From: Paenibacillus sp. SY21-1
Lineage (GTDB): Bacteria; Bacillota; Bacilli; Paenibacillales; Paenibacillaceae
Assembly: GCF_005222705.1 (NCBI RefSeq)
Contig: NZ_STGF01000003.1
Coordinates: 186,001-250,000, forward strand
Direction of reading: 5' to 3'
DNA: 64,000 bases
The number at the start of each line of letters is the position of its first letter. Within the stretch, counting starts at the first letter, position 1. Shown here piece by piece: positions 55,955 to 64,000 of the stretch. The translations under genes were made by a program, and so were the position numbers. The notes beneath the pieces were generated by a model, which was not told the origin of the DNA, searched no databases, and saw only the letters and a program-made list of their open reading frames with translations.

Positions 55955-57223
55955 ATGAAGATAAGCCTGCATTTTTGGAGAACGGGAACCTTTGTGCTGC
56001 TGGTTGTTGCGCTAGCGGGTTTAACGGCTTGCTCTCAGCTTCGTTCTACATCATACATTCAAGCGGAGGAACTAATGAACGAACAAAGAAATGCTTCCAT
56101 TACCGGACTTAGCCCTGATGACGCTTTTATCTCCAGCACAGCTGACTTCTCCATTCAATTGCTGCAAGCAACCTTCGAGGACCGGCAAAAGACGCTCATT
56201 TCGCCGCTATCCGTCCTGCAGGCGCTAGCTATGACCGCTAACGGAGCGGATCGCGAAACGTTCGCTCAAATGGAGGATACGCTGGGAAAAGGCATTAAGC
56301 TTGCCGACCTCAACTCCTATCTTTACGCTTATACCCGCAGTTTAGCGGACAGCGGAGCGAAATCGCTCAAGCAGGCAAACTCGATCTGGTTCAAGGATAA
56401 CGAAGACCTGCTGACAATAGAGGAGAGCTTCTTGCAGACGAATGCAGACTACTACAACGCCGCTGTCTACAGGGCGGCCTTCGACGGGCGAACCCTGGAG
56501 GATATCAATCGCTGGGTCCATTCGAATACGGACGGCATGATCGATCGCATAGCCAGCGAGCTGGGCCCCAGCGACGTCCTCGTTCTGCTTAACGCCGTTG
56601 CGCTGGACGCGGAATGGGAAACCCCCTATCCGTCCGAGAGCGTGAGGAAAGATACCTTCATTGCAGCGGACGGCAGCCTGCTGACGCTGGACATGATGCA
56701 TTCCTCCGAAAGCTGGTATATCAACGACGGCCAGGCAACCGGCTTTATGAAGCCCTACGCCGATCAAGCGTTCAGCTTTGTCGCCCTCTTGCCCGACGAA
56801 GGCACCTCCATCGCCGAATTTGTCGCGTCCATGACAGGCGAGAGCTGGCTGCGGGCCGTCAACGGCGCCCAGCCCACAGCGGTCCGCGCCACGCTGCCCA
56901 AGTTCACCGATGAATTCGCGCTCTCGCTCAATGAAACGCTTCAGAAGCTGGGAATGACCGATGCGTTTTCATCGCAAAAAGCCGATTTCACCAAACTTGG
57001 CCGCTCTCCCCTCGGCAATCTGTTTATTGGTCAAGTGCTGCACAAAACGTTTATCGCCGTCAATGAACAGGGCACCAGGGCTGGAGCGGCTGCCGCAGTG
57101 CTCTTGCGCGCCGGTTCAGCTCCCGGTTTTGCAACGGTTAAGCTTGACAGGCCTTTTGTATATGCCATTATCGATCAGCAAACGAAATTGCCCGTCTTTC
57201 TCGGCACAATGACTGGACAATAA
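55955..57223 (+). CDS. Serpin-family lipoprotein
   Basis: This 422-residue serpin is preceded by a signal peptide and lipobox LTAC, so it is displayed on the outside of the membrane. Serpin marks are ISPLSVLQALAMTANGA near the start of the fold, ANSIWFKDN, LLNAVALDAEW, and the reactive-loop hinge NEQGTRAGAAAAVLL followed by RPFVYAI. The small-residue hinge (Gly-Thr then Ala-rich) predicts an inhibitory serpin; a P1 residue near Arg/Ala/Gly in LLRAGS cannot be fixed by eye. Target protease unknown. ATG 55955 has AAGGGGG upstream. Bacterial serpins are uncommon. Confidence 0.92.
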   Translation: MKISLHFWRTGTFVLLVVALAGLTACSQLRSTSYIQAEELMNEQRNASITGLSPDDAFISSTADFSIQLLQATFEDRQKTLISPLSVLQALAMTANGADRETFAQMEDTLGKGIKLADLNSYLYAYTRSLADSGAKSLKQANSIWFKDNEDLLTIEESFLQTNADYYNAAVYRAAFDGRTLEDINRWVHSNTDGMIDRIASELGPSDVLVLLNAVALDAEWETPYPSESVRKDTFIAADGSLLTLDMMHSSESWYINDGQATGFMKPYADQAFSFVALLPDEGTSIAEFVASMTGESWLRAVNGAQPTAVRATLPKFTDEFALSLNETLQKLGMTDAFSSQKADFTKLGRSPLGNLFIGQVLHKTFIAVNEQGTRAGAAAAVLLRAGSAPGFATVKLDRPFVYAIIDQQTKLPVFLGTMTGQ

Positions 57224-57301
57224 CCGGATATCAAGCCAAAGGATTATGCGGAATGATGTCGAAATATATCGTAATATGATTTTCTTATGAGGAGTCCTAC
57301 C

Positions 57302-58909
57302 ATGCCGTCGCAGCAAGAAATCCGCAACAATCACAGAAAAAAGATTGGTTTAACTACACTCTTGTCAGGCCTGGTCACCTTTTCCGTTTTTCTTACGCTG
57401 ACGATTCTGCTGATCGCTTCCTATCAATCCAAAAAACAGGCTCTATACGAAACGACGCTGACCCTAAATTACGATAACGCCTCCAAAATGAGCCAGACAT
57501 TGGATTCCCTTTTTAAATCCATGCGGCACAGCCTGCAGTATGCGGCGGGCTTCCTGGCCGATTCAGCCTCCATGAGCCCTAAGGAGCTGGACCGGACGCT
57601 GGAGCTGCTTCGATCCAGCAGCAACTACTTCAACTCCGTGTTTGTAGTAGACGAGCAAGGAATCATTAAAGCCAGAACGCCAAACGAGGCTGGAGCCACA
57701 GGCAGGCAAGTGACGACGGAAGCCGCAAAGGCGGCTCTCGCTTCCAAAAGGCCTTATCTCTCCAACGCCTATACTTCTTCTATCCAGAGCAGGCTGATCG
57801 TCATGATGAGCGAGCCGATGTTCGACAAGGACGGCAAGTACCTCGGCATAGTCGGGGGAACGATTTTTTTGCAGGAAGACAACATTCTGAATATGATATT
57901 CGGCAGCAACAACGTCAATGACGCCAGCTCCTCCTTTTACGTAACGGGGGCAGACGGGAGGCTGCTCTACCATCCCGACAGAACCCGATTGGGAGAGAAT
58001 ATCAGCGCCAACGCTGCCGTCAAGAAGCTGCTGCTGGGCGAAAGCGGACAAGCTCAAATCGTCAATTTAAGGGGCATTCGCCAGCTAACGGGGTATTCCG
58101 CCGTTGCGGAGAACGGCTGGGGCGTTGTCGTGGTTACTCCGATCAGAGCGTTTCAGGACCAATTAATTCACCATATCCAAACCTTGCTGCTCTATACGCT
58201 TCCCCCGTTCCTCCTGCTGCTCGCATGCGCTGTGTGGCTTGCCCGCAAGCTGGCTCGTCCGTTTGCGGATCTTGCCGGGCTGGTCAGCCGGATCGGAAGG
58301 GAAGAGCAGCTTCTGCCGGATACCAAAAATCATTGGAACAGGGAGGCCGATCTGCTTACAAAGGCCGTCAGAATCGCGTTGACGGATATTAGACAAAATA
58401 CGGAGCAGTTGACGCGCGACGCGATGACCGACCCGCTGACCGGCCTGACGAACCGCCGAACACTCGAGTCGGTCATGAGCAAATGGACGGCCGAGCAAGT
58501 GACTTTTTCCATTATTGTGATGGACATCGATCATTTCAAAAAAATAAACGATACTTACGGCCATCAGGCAGGAGATGAAATTCTCTCTCAGCTTGCTACC
58601 TTCATTACCGCTTCGGTCAGGCCCGGCGATATATGCTGCCGCTACGGGGGAGAAGAATTTGTCGTGCTGCTCGCCCTCGCTTCGCCCGAGGTCGCGTATC
58701 CGGTGGCCGAGCGAATCCGCAAGACGCTGGAAACAAGCGAGAACAGGCTTCGCGAACGGGTCACGCTCTCTCTCGGAATTGCCCATTATCCGTCTCACTC
58801 CGCCTCCCCGGAGGAGCTATTCCAGCTTGCCGATCAGGCGTTGTACAAAGCCAAGGAAAGCGGACGAAACCGGACCATCATGGCCGAAACGGCGGATACG
58901 CGCCAATAG
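57302..58909 (+). CDS. Membrane diguanylate cyclase with Cache sensor
   Basis: This 535-residue protein has a transmembrane helix (about 15-40), an extracellular double-Cache sensor (about 45-280), a second helix (about 290-310), a HAMP-like linker and a GGDEF domain (about 370-525). The active site is RYGGEEF, and RPGD five residues ahead is the RxxD product-inhibition site. It should make cyclic di-GMP in response to an external ligand. ATG 57302 has GAGGAG 7 nt upstream. It follows the serpin gene by 78 nt. Confidence 0.93.
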   Translation: MPSQQEIRNNHRKKIGLTTLLSGLVTFSVFLTLTILLIASYQSKKQALYETTLTLNYDNASKMSQTLDSLFKSMRHSLQYAAGFLADSASMSPKELDRTLELLRSSSNYFNSVFVVDEQGIIKARTPNEAGATGRQVTTEAAKAALASKRPYLSNAYTSSIQSRLIVMMSEPMFDKDGKYLGIVGGTIFLQEDNILNMIFGSNNVNDASSSFYVTGADGRLLYHPDRTRLGENISANAAVKKLLLGESGQAQIVNLRGIRQLTGYSAVAENGWGVVVVTPIRAFQDQLIHHIQTLLLYTLPPFLLLLACAVWLARKLARPFADLAGLVSRIGREEQLLPDTKNHWNREADLLTKAVRIALTDIRQNTEQLTRDAMTDPLTGLTNRRTLESVMSKWTAEQVTFSIIVMDIDHFKKINDTYGHQAGDEILSQLATFITASVRPGDICCRYGGEEFVVLLALASPEVAYPVAERIRKTLETSENRLRERVTLSLGIAHYPSHSASPEELFQLADQALYKAKESGRNRTIMAETADTRQ

Positions 58910-58961
58910 CGGCCGGAAGAAGGCGACGGCCGCGCAGGCGCGATAGGAGAAGCACGGCCGG

Positions 58962-60440
58962 TTAATCCCGGCCGACCATACGCGTGAGCCGCACCGCCTG
59001 ATAGATTTTGTCCGGCAGATTGAGGCGGCATGTTCCGCTCATTTCTTCCTCGATCTCGGTGACCGACATGTTCCAGGTATCGATAATTTCCGCCTTGAAG
59101 CGGATGCCTGCCGGCAGATCGAGAATCCGGTAAGCAGGGCGATGAATACCGAAATATTGCAAGTAATACTGCCCTTCAATGCCAATCGTCGGCACGTCAT
59201 ACACCTCGGGGATCGGCTTGCATCCCTCCGGCGCCTCCTCCAGAACCTCCCTTAAAAAGCGGATGCGCTCGGGGCTTTCGCCGTGCAGCTTGCCCCCTTT
59301 GGCCCACCATATCGTGTCCTGCTCGTCGGCGAACGTTTCGCCATGCGTGCAATAGCCGCCACGGGCCGCTACATCCCAAAAGCGGCGTACCAGCTCCTCG
59401 CCCGTTACATTGCCCCAGCGTTGCGGCAGGTTCCCTTCATAGCAGCATTCGTCGACGATAATCGGCTTCCGGAACTGCCTGTGCCATATAGGCGGCAAGG
59501 TGGCGTCCCAATGCTGGGCGCTGACATGCGTAATCCAAGGCTGCTTATGATCGTAGAATACCACGCTGTCATGATCGTACATTCTGGTGCCGTTATGAAT
59601 GGAGCGCAAATGTCCGTAGGGGTCCTCCGCTTGCGTCAGCTGAAGCAGCCTGTCCCAGTCCGCCATCGTTTTTGCCTCCATAAAATCGTACTCGTTGGCC
59701 AGCGACCACCATACATTGCGGAAGGAGGATAGCCGTGCGATAACATAACGCAAATACGATTCATCGACGGCAGGCTCCATGGCGTCAAAGCCCCAGCGCC
59801 CTTTGTCATAGGGATGAAAGAGAATCAGATCCGCCTCGATTCCAAGCTGCTGCAAATCCGCTATACGCCGCTCAAGCTTGGCGAAGAAGACGGGCTCAAA
59901 ACGTTCGAAATCAAAGCTGCCATCGTCTCTCCGCTCAAACGGGCAGTGATCCGGCGCCTGTGAATTAAATGCGTAATGCTTCGGAAAGATACACATTCGC
60001 AGCTTGTTGAACGGCGCTTCGGCCAACGTCGCCAGCGTCTGCCTTTGCATGTCCTCATCCAGATGAATCCACGCGTAGCATGTCGTTCCGAAAGGGAAGT
60101 AGCTGCCGCCGTCGGCATAAGCGAACCGATATTCGTCCTGCACCTGAACCGGTCCGTGATTGTCCGCCTCCGCAGGGGTGCACGCAAACCATCCCGCATG
60201 CCCGTCCAGCTCAGGAGCCGCGCTCTCCGTTCGATACGTCCAGCGCCCCTCCTGTCCGGGCATAAAGCGAATGCGATACACGCCGTCCCCGTCGTAAAAG
60301 CCCCGTACCATCGTTTCTTGACCGTCCCTGCCGAAATATCCTCTTATCTCCTGCTCCGCATATGGGTTTCCCTCCCGCGGTCCTTGCAGGACCAGCTCAA
60401 ACCTGCCCCAACGCTCTATTTCCGTCATTTTGCCCGTCAT
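58962..60440 (-). CDS. DUF5060/DUF4038 glycoside hydrolase-like protein (apiosidase-like)
   Basis: This 492-residue protein lacks a signal peptide. An N-terminal beta domain (about 5-85; WGRFELVLQGP) matches the DUF5060 layout, a TIM-barrel hydrolase domain (about 105-400; FPFGTTCYAWIHL, WWSLANEYDFMEAK, PIIVDECCYEG with likely catalytic glutamates) matches DUF4038, and a small C-terminal domain follows. DUF4038 proteins include GH140 apiosidases that cut apiose in rhamnogalacturonan II. The exact substrate is uncertain. It is the last gene of the transporter operon. AGGGGG lies 7 nt before ATG 60440. Confidence 0.8.
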   Translation of the reverse strand: MTGKMTEIERWGRFELVLQGPREGNPYAEQEIRGYFGRDGQETMVRGFYDGDGVYRIRFMPGQEGRWTYRTESAAPELDGHAGWFACTPAEADNHGPVQVQDEYRFAYADGGSYFPFGTTCYAWIHLDEDMQRQTLATLAEAPFNKLRMCIFPKHYAFNSQAPDHCPFERRDDGSFDFERFEPVFFAKLERRIADLQQLGIEADLILFHPYDKGRWGFDAMEPAVDESYLRYVIARLSSFRNVWWSLANEYDFMEAKTMADWDRLLQLTQAEDPYGHLRSIHNGTRMYDHDSVVFYDHKQPWITHVSAQHWDATLPPIWHRQFRKPIIVDECCYEGNLPQRWGNVTGEELVRRFWDVAARGGYCTHGETFADEQDTIWWAKGGKLHGESPERIRFLREVLEEAPEGCKPIPEVYDVPTIGIEGQYYLQYFGIHRPAYRILDLPAGIRFKAEIIDTWNMSVTEIEEEMSGTCRLNLPDKIYQAVRLTRMVGRD

Positions 60441-60489
60441 GTCCGTTCCCCCTTCTTATGGTCCTGCTCGCCATCCCGTTCACAGGCGC

Positions 60490-61338
60490 TCAGCCTTTAA
60501 TGCCCGTCGTCGAAATGCCCTCCACAAAATAGCGCTGCAGCGAGAAAAATATAATCAAGCTGGGCAGCAGCGATACAGCCGACATGGCAAACATCGGCCC
60601 CCAGTTCGATTCGCCGGAGGAGTCCATGAACAGGCGCAGGCCAAGCGGAACCGTATAATGGCCCGGTGAATTCAAATACAGCAGCTGGCTGAAAAAATCG
60701 TCCCATGTCCATATAAAGGTAAAAATCGCGGTTGTGATGAGCGCCGGCAGCGCCAGAGGCATCACGATGCGCCAGTAGATTTGAATCGGCCCGCAGCCGT
60801 CGATCCTCGCGGATTCATCCAGATCTTTTGGCAAGCTGCGAATAAACTGCACCATCAGAAAAATAAAAAACGCTTCCGTCGCCAGCAGCTTCGGAACAAA
60901 CAAAGGACCAAACGTGTCCACCCAGCCCATTTTGAAAAACAAAACATATTGCGGAATGACCGTAACGTGATGCGGCAGCATAATGGTAACCAGCATGAAC
61001 GCAAACCACAGCTTTTTGCCGGAGAAATCAAGCCTGCCGAACGCATACGCCGCCATGGAGCAGGAAGCCAGATTGCCCGCCACGCAGGCAAGCCCGAGCA
61101 GCAGCGAGTTACCGATAAAGACTCCAAAGCCCGATTTTGATACGCCCGCCCACCCCTTCGTATAATTGTCCAGCGTGATTTCCTTGGGCCATAGGGACAA
61201 GTCGGAGAAAATCAGATAGCTTGGCTTAAAGGAGCTGATGACAAGCCATATAATCGGGTACAGCATAAGGAGGCCCAACGCGATGACGAAGCCGTGCGTA
61301 AGCAGCGCCTGCGTTCTTGATACGGTATTCATCGTCAT
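60490..61338 (-). CDS. Sugar ABC transporter permease, MalG type
   Basis: This 282-residue permease has six helices and the coupling loop ESARIDGCGPIQIYWRIVMP. It ends TTGIKG. Its start overlaps the stop of the MalF-type gene (ATGA), showing translational coupling. Confidence 0.93.
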   Translation of the reverse strand: MTMNTVSRTQALLTHGFVIALGLLMLYPIIWLVISSFKPSYLIFSDLSLWPKEITLDNYTKGWAGVSKSGFGVFIGNSLLLGLACVAGNLASCSMAAYAFGRLDFSGKKLWFAFMLVTIMLPHHVTVIPQYVLFFKMGWVDTFGPLFVPKLLATEAFFIFLMVQFIRSLPKDLDESARIDGCGPIQIYWRIVMPLALPALITTAIFTFIWTWDDFFSQLLYLNSPGHYTVPLGLRLFMDSSGESNWGPMFAMSAVSLLPSLIIFFSLQRYFVEGISTTGIKG

Positions 61339-62267
61339 TTCCCCCCATCCGCATAATTAACCCAATACTTTGAAGTGCCGAACACGATAGCCGTAAACAA
61401 GGCGATAATGACCAGCAGGCCCCATGCCATCGCCGACGCATACCCCATCTCGAAAAATGCGAACCCCTTCTGGTACAAATACAGCGTGTAAAATAAAGTC
61501 GAGTCGATCGGTCCTCCTTTGCCGCCGCTAATAATAAACGCCTGCGTAAAGGCTTGGAACGACGAGATCAATTGAATGACCAGGTTGAAGAAAATAACCG
61601 GCGAGAGCATGGGCACCGTAATGCTGAAGAAACGGCGCACAGAGCCCGCTCCGTCGACCTCGGACGCCTCATACAGCTCCGGAGGAATCTGCTTCAAGCC
61701 CGCCAGAAAAATAATCATCGACGAGCCGAACTGCCATACGGTCAATGCAATAATCGAATAGAGCGCATATTTGGGATTCGCTACCCAATCGGGAGCTTGA
61801 ATGCCGAATACGCTGAGCAAAAACTCGTTCAGCACGCCGCCGCCGCCGAACATTTTGCGCCAAAGCACGGCAATGGCCACGCTGCCCCCAAGCAGCGTCG
61901 GGATATAGTACACCGTCCGGTAGAGCGGCAAGCCGCGCAAACCCTTGTTAAGCAGCATGGCGACACCTAGCGCAAAGATAAGCTTAAGCGGAACGGATAC
62001 GAACACGTACGTAAAGGTGACCTTCAACGACTGATGATATCGAGGGTCCTCAAGCATTTTGGCGTAATTGCCCGCTCCGATCCATTTCGCCGGCGTCAGC
62101 ATATCGTACTGGGTAAACGACAGATACAGGGAGCTGATCATCGGACCGACCGTCAGCGCGAACAGGCCCAGAAACCAGGGAAGCAGAAACAGGTAAGGGA
62201 CCGCATTTTTCTTCCACAGCCCCTTCAGATACATGGAAGCCCGATTGGTTTTAGCCGATTGATTCAA
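61335..62267 (-). CDS. Sugar ABC transporter permease, MalF type
   Basis: This 310-residue permease has six helices and the coupling loop EASEVDGAGSVRRFFSITVP. It lies between the binding-protein gene (24-nt gap) and the MalG-type gene. The transporter's ATPase is not encoded here; a shared MsmX-like protein is likely. Confidence 0.93.
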   Translation of the reverse strand: MNQSAKTNRASMYLKGLWKKNAVPYLFLLPWFLGLFALTVGPMISSLYLSFTQYDMLTPAKWIGAGNYAKMLEDPRYHQSLKVTFTYVFVSVPLKLIFALGVAMLLNKGLRGLPLYRTVYYIPTLLGGSVAIAVLWRKMFGGGGVLNEFLLSVFGIQAPDWVANPKYALYSIIALTVWQFGSSMIIFLAGLKQIPPELYEASEVDGAGSVRRFFSITVPMLSPVIFFNLVIQLISSFQAFTQAFIISGGKGGPIDSTLFYTLYLYQKGFAFFEMGYASAMAWGLLVIIALFTAIVFGTSKYWVNYADGGK

Positions 62268-62291
62268 GCGCGATCCCTCCCGAAAAAGTTA

Positions 62292-63605
62292 TTATTGCGA
62301 CTTGGCGACGGCATCCTGAGCGGTTTTCACCGCTTCCTGAGAGGCCGCTTCCACGCTGGCCCTATCAAAGGCGACCTTCTGGGCGGCATTCTTTAACGCG
62401 GCATCCCATTCGGCGATGTTGGGCAGCTCGCGATCCATATCGCGGGACTGCTCGGCGGCGACGTCAAGATAATTGTAAGCTTTTAACACGATTGGCTCGG
62501 CAGTGCCCTTTAACGCCTCGCGCACCGCTTTGGAGCCGGGAATGCCGCGATCGCTGCTCAGAACGGCCGTCGCCTCCGGATCATTAACGAAAAAGCTGAT
62601 AAACTGCGCCGCTTCAGCCGGATGCTGCGATTTGGCGCTGATGCCAAGGAATTGGCTCGGTTGAATCCACATGCCCTTCTCGGCGCCGCCTTCGGGCAAC
62701 GGAATAATGTCCAGTTCGTCCTGCATCGCTTCCTGAAACGCCTTCATCTGGTTCGACCACATGACGACCATGGCCAGCTTGCCTTCGACCAGCAGCGAGT
62801 TGTCGGGCGCCGCTTCCTGATAAGCGGCCGCCTTCTCGCCCGGAGGAATGATGGCCTCCTCCCGAAAGCGCTCCCACATTGTAAACCACGGAAGCATATC
62901 CGCCTCATCAAAAGCGATGCCCGTGCCGTCGAACAGCGCTTTCCCGCTTTGGCGCACATAATGTCCGACGTAATGCGTAAAGCCCGACTGATCCGCGAAC
63001 GCGTAATAGCCGCTGCCCAGCTTGCCGACCAGCTCCTTGCCGTATTGCTCAAGCTCCTCCCAACTGATGCCCGCCTTCGGCGGCTCCATTCCGGCTTGAC
63101 GGATCAAAGCCGTGTTGTATACGATGCCGAGCGCGTTGGAGCCAAGGTTGACGCCGTATTGCTTATCGTTTAGTCTGCCGCTTGAAGCAATTGACTCGTC
63201 AAAGCCGCTTAGGTCGATTTCCTTGCCCATGTAGGGGTCCAGCTCAAGCAGAGTGCCTCGTGATACATAATCCGGGTAATTGTTGCCCAACTGGATAAGA
63301 TCCGGCGCGTTTCCGCCTGCGATTTGCGTGTTCAGCTTGTCCCAATAGCCGTCTGCGCCCAGATATTCAGGATTGATGGTAATGCCGGGATTTTTGTCCT
63401 CGAACAGCTCGATGACTTTCAGGGTCGCCTCGTGCCGGGCCTGGGAGCCCCACCACATCATACGCAATTCTACCTTTTTGTCCGCACCGCCCTCTCCGCC
63501 CTTGCCGCCTGCGGACGGCTCGTTTGCCGATTGACTGCTGCATGCGGCCAGGCAGACCGTTACAGCGGCGATAACGGCTGACCGAAGCATTCTATTTTTG
63601 ATCAT
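62292..63605 (-). CDS. Sugar-binding lipoprotein, family 1
   Basis: This 437-residue extracellular binding protein starts MIKNRMLRSAVIAAVTVCLA with lipobox LAAC. The mature part has VELRMMWWGSQARHEATLKV (as LRMMWWGSQARHE), FEDKNPGITINPEYLGADGY and IPLPEGG. ATG 63605 has GGGAGG 8 nt upstream; the frame is open further but without a ribosome site. It is the first gene of the operon binding protein-MalF-MalG-glycosidase. Confidence 0.92.
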   Translation of the reverse strand: MIKNRMLRSAVIAAVTVCLAACSSQSANEPSAGGKGGEGGADKKVELRMMWWGSQARHEATLKVIELFEDKNPGITINPEYLGADGYWDKLNTQIAGGNAPDLIQLGNNYPDYVSRGTLLELDPYMGKEIDLSGFDESIASSGRLNDKQYGVNLGSNALGIVYNTALIRQAGMEPPKAGISWEELEQYGKELVGKLGSGYYAFADQSGFTHYVGHYVRQSGKALFDGTGIAFDEADMLPWFTMWERFREEAIIPPGEKAAAYQEAAPDNSLLVEGKLAMVVMWSNQMKAFQEAMQDELDIIPLPEGGAEKGMWIQPSQFLGISAKSQHPAEAAQFISFFVNDPEATAVLSSDRGIPGSKAVREALKGTAEPIVLKAYNYLDVAAEQSRDMDRELPNIAEWDAALKNAAQKVAFDRASVEAASQEAVKTAQDAVAKSQ

Positions 63606-63731
63606 ATGGAAAACCTCCCTTTTTATTGTAAAAGCCCATTTCGTTTTTGCAGCCGAATACCATGCGGCGAGTAAGCCGCCAATATCGACGGCCTGCATTC
63701 GCTGCCCGCTTGCCTGACAGCTCCGGAGAGA

Positions 63732-64000
63732 TTACACCGCGCTGAAACGCGGCGCTTCGCCTTCCGGCTTGGCAATTCGGGCAACATGAAAGGTGTAGCT
63801 TCCCGAGCCGACCGAATACGAAGCGCTCCCCGCTTCAAGCTCCCCCGCCGGCCCGAACGCCCGCTCGGCCCTGCCCGGTAAAACGATGGAAGCCGTCGTA
63901 TTCGGCGGCAAGCCCAGCTTTACATTCAGGCCACCCTCCCCCACACGCTCCCAGTTCGCCTCTACGCGGCCATACCCGCTCTCGTAATGCGCTTTAACAT
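63732..64000 (-). CDS. Alpha-L-rhamnosidase (partial, C-terminal end)
   Basis: The frame is open from the window edge to the stop at 63732, giving 88 residues. It reads AHYESGYGRVEANWE, then LNVKLGLPPNTTASIVLPG and VGSGSYTFHV. A G-R-V/I before an aromatic-rich strand, PPNTTA and VGSGxYxF are the closing beta-sandwich motifs of GH78 rhamnosidases. It ends 126 nt upstream of the binding-protein gene and may be part of the same locus. Confidence 0.72.
   Translation of the reverse strand, partial: VKAHYESGYGRVEANWERVGEGGLNVKLGLPPNTTASIVLPGRAERAFGPAGELEAGSASYSVGSGSYTFHVARIAKPEGEAPRFSAV

Overview
The window looks like chromosome from a spore-forming, moderately GC-rich Gram-positive bacterium of the Paenibacillus type. 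Evidence: Shine-Dalgarno sites of the AGGAGG class before nearly every gene, with GTG and TTG starts; AraC regulators fused to siderophore-binding domains; YesM/YesN two-component pairs beside LplB/LplC-type sugar transporters; a YheC/YheD-like spore-coat ATP-grasp protein; and RsbQ and HxlA/HxlB/HxlR homologues. I saw no rRNA, tRNA, prophage, intact insertion sequence or CRISPR array.

Layout. 1-1.3 kb: a MerR-SMR-SMR efflux operon. 1.3-2.8 kb: a scrap of a FecCD permease, then two nitroreductases behind a near-perfect Fur box. 2.9-4.3 kb: a polytopic membrane protein. 4.5-11.5 kb: an oligopeptide/nickel-type ABC transporter with a fused double ATPase on one strand and two N-terminally extended permeases plus a binding protein on the other. 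The binding protein appears circularly permuted. 12.2-16.3 kb: a Fur-box ferredoxin/flavodoxin reductase and an AraC-SBP regulator with its cognate siderophore lipoprotein. 16.4-20.4 kb: the ssuADCB sulfonate operon. 20.6-26.1 kb: a DUF1540 protein and two more AraC/siderophore-lipoprotein sets, one of which reads in frame from AraC into the lipoprotein across a Fur box. 26.4-28.7 kb: an ABC exporter. 28.9-30.8 kb: RsbQ with a PAS-GGDEF protein. 30.9-32.6 kb: the formaldehyde-fixing hxlAB genes with hxlR. 32.9-36.1 kb: a siderophore esterase, siderophore lipoprotein and AraC-SBP regulator. 36.1-40.4 kb: a YheC/D-like ATP-grasp protein and a three-gene cassette (PaaK-like adenylating enzyme, SbnA, SbnB) predicted to make and activate L-2,3-diaminopropionate or a derivative. 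40.5-43 kb: a BlaI/BlaR1-like pair without a penicillin-binding sensor. 43.2-54.8 kb: a sugar ABC transporter, an extra binding protein, a YesN/YesM system and a LacZ. 54.9-58.9 kb: an AraC regulator, a lipoprotein serpin and a Cache-GGDEF cyclase. 59-64 kb: a sugar ABC transporter with a DUF4038-type glycosidase and the end of an alpha-L-rhamnosidase.

Two themes dominate. The first is iron: eight Fur-box-like sites lie between 1.5 and 36 kb, four siderophore-binding lipoproteins each sit beside an AraC regulator, and there are candidate reductases and an esterase for iron release. No intact FecCD permease or FhuC-type ATPase is present, so the lipoproteins must share a transporter encoded elsewhere. 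The second is plant-polysaccharide use, with LacZ, a rhamnosidase, an apiosidase-like hydrolase and two sugar importers.

All family assignments rest on motif recognition by eye. No database search was run.
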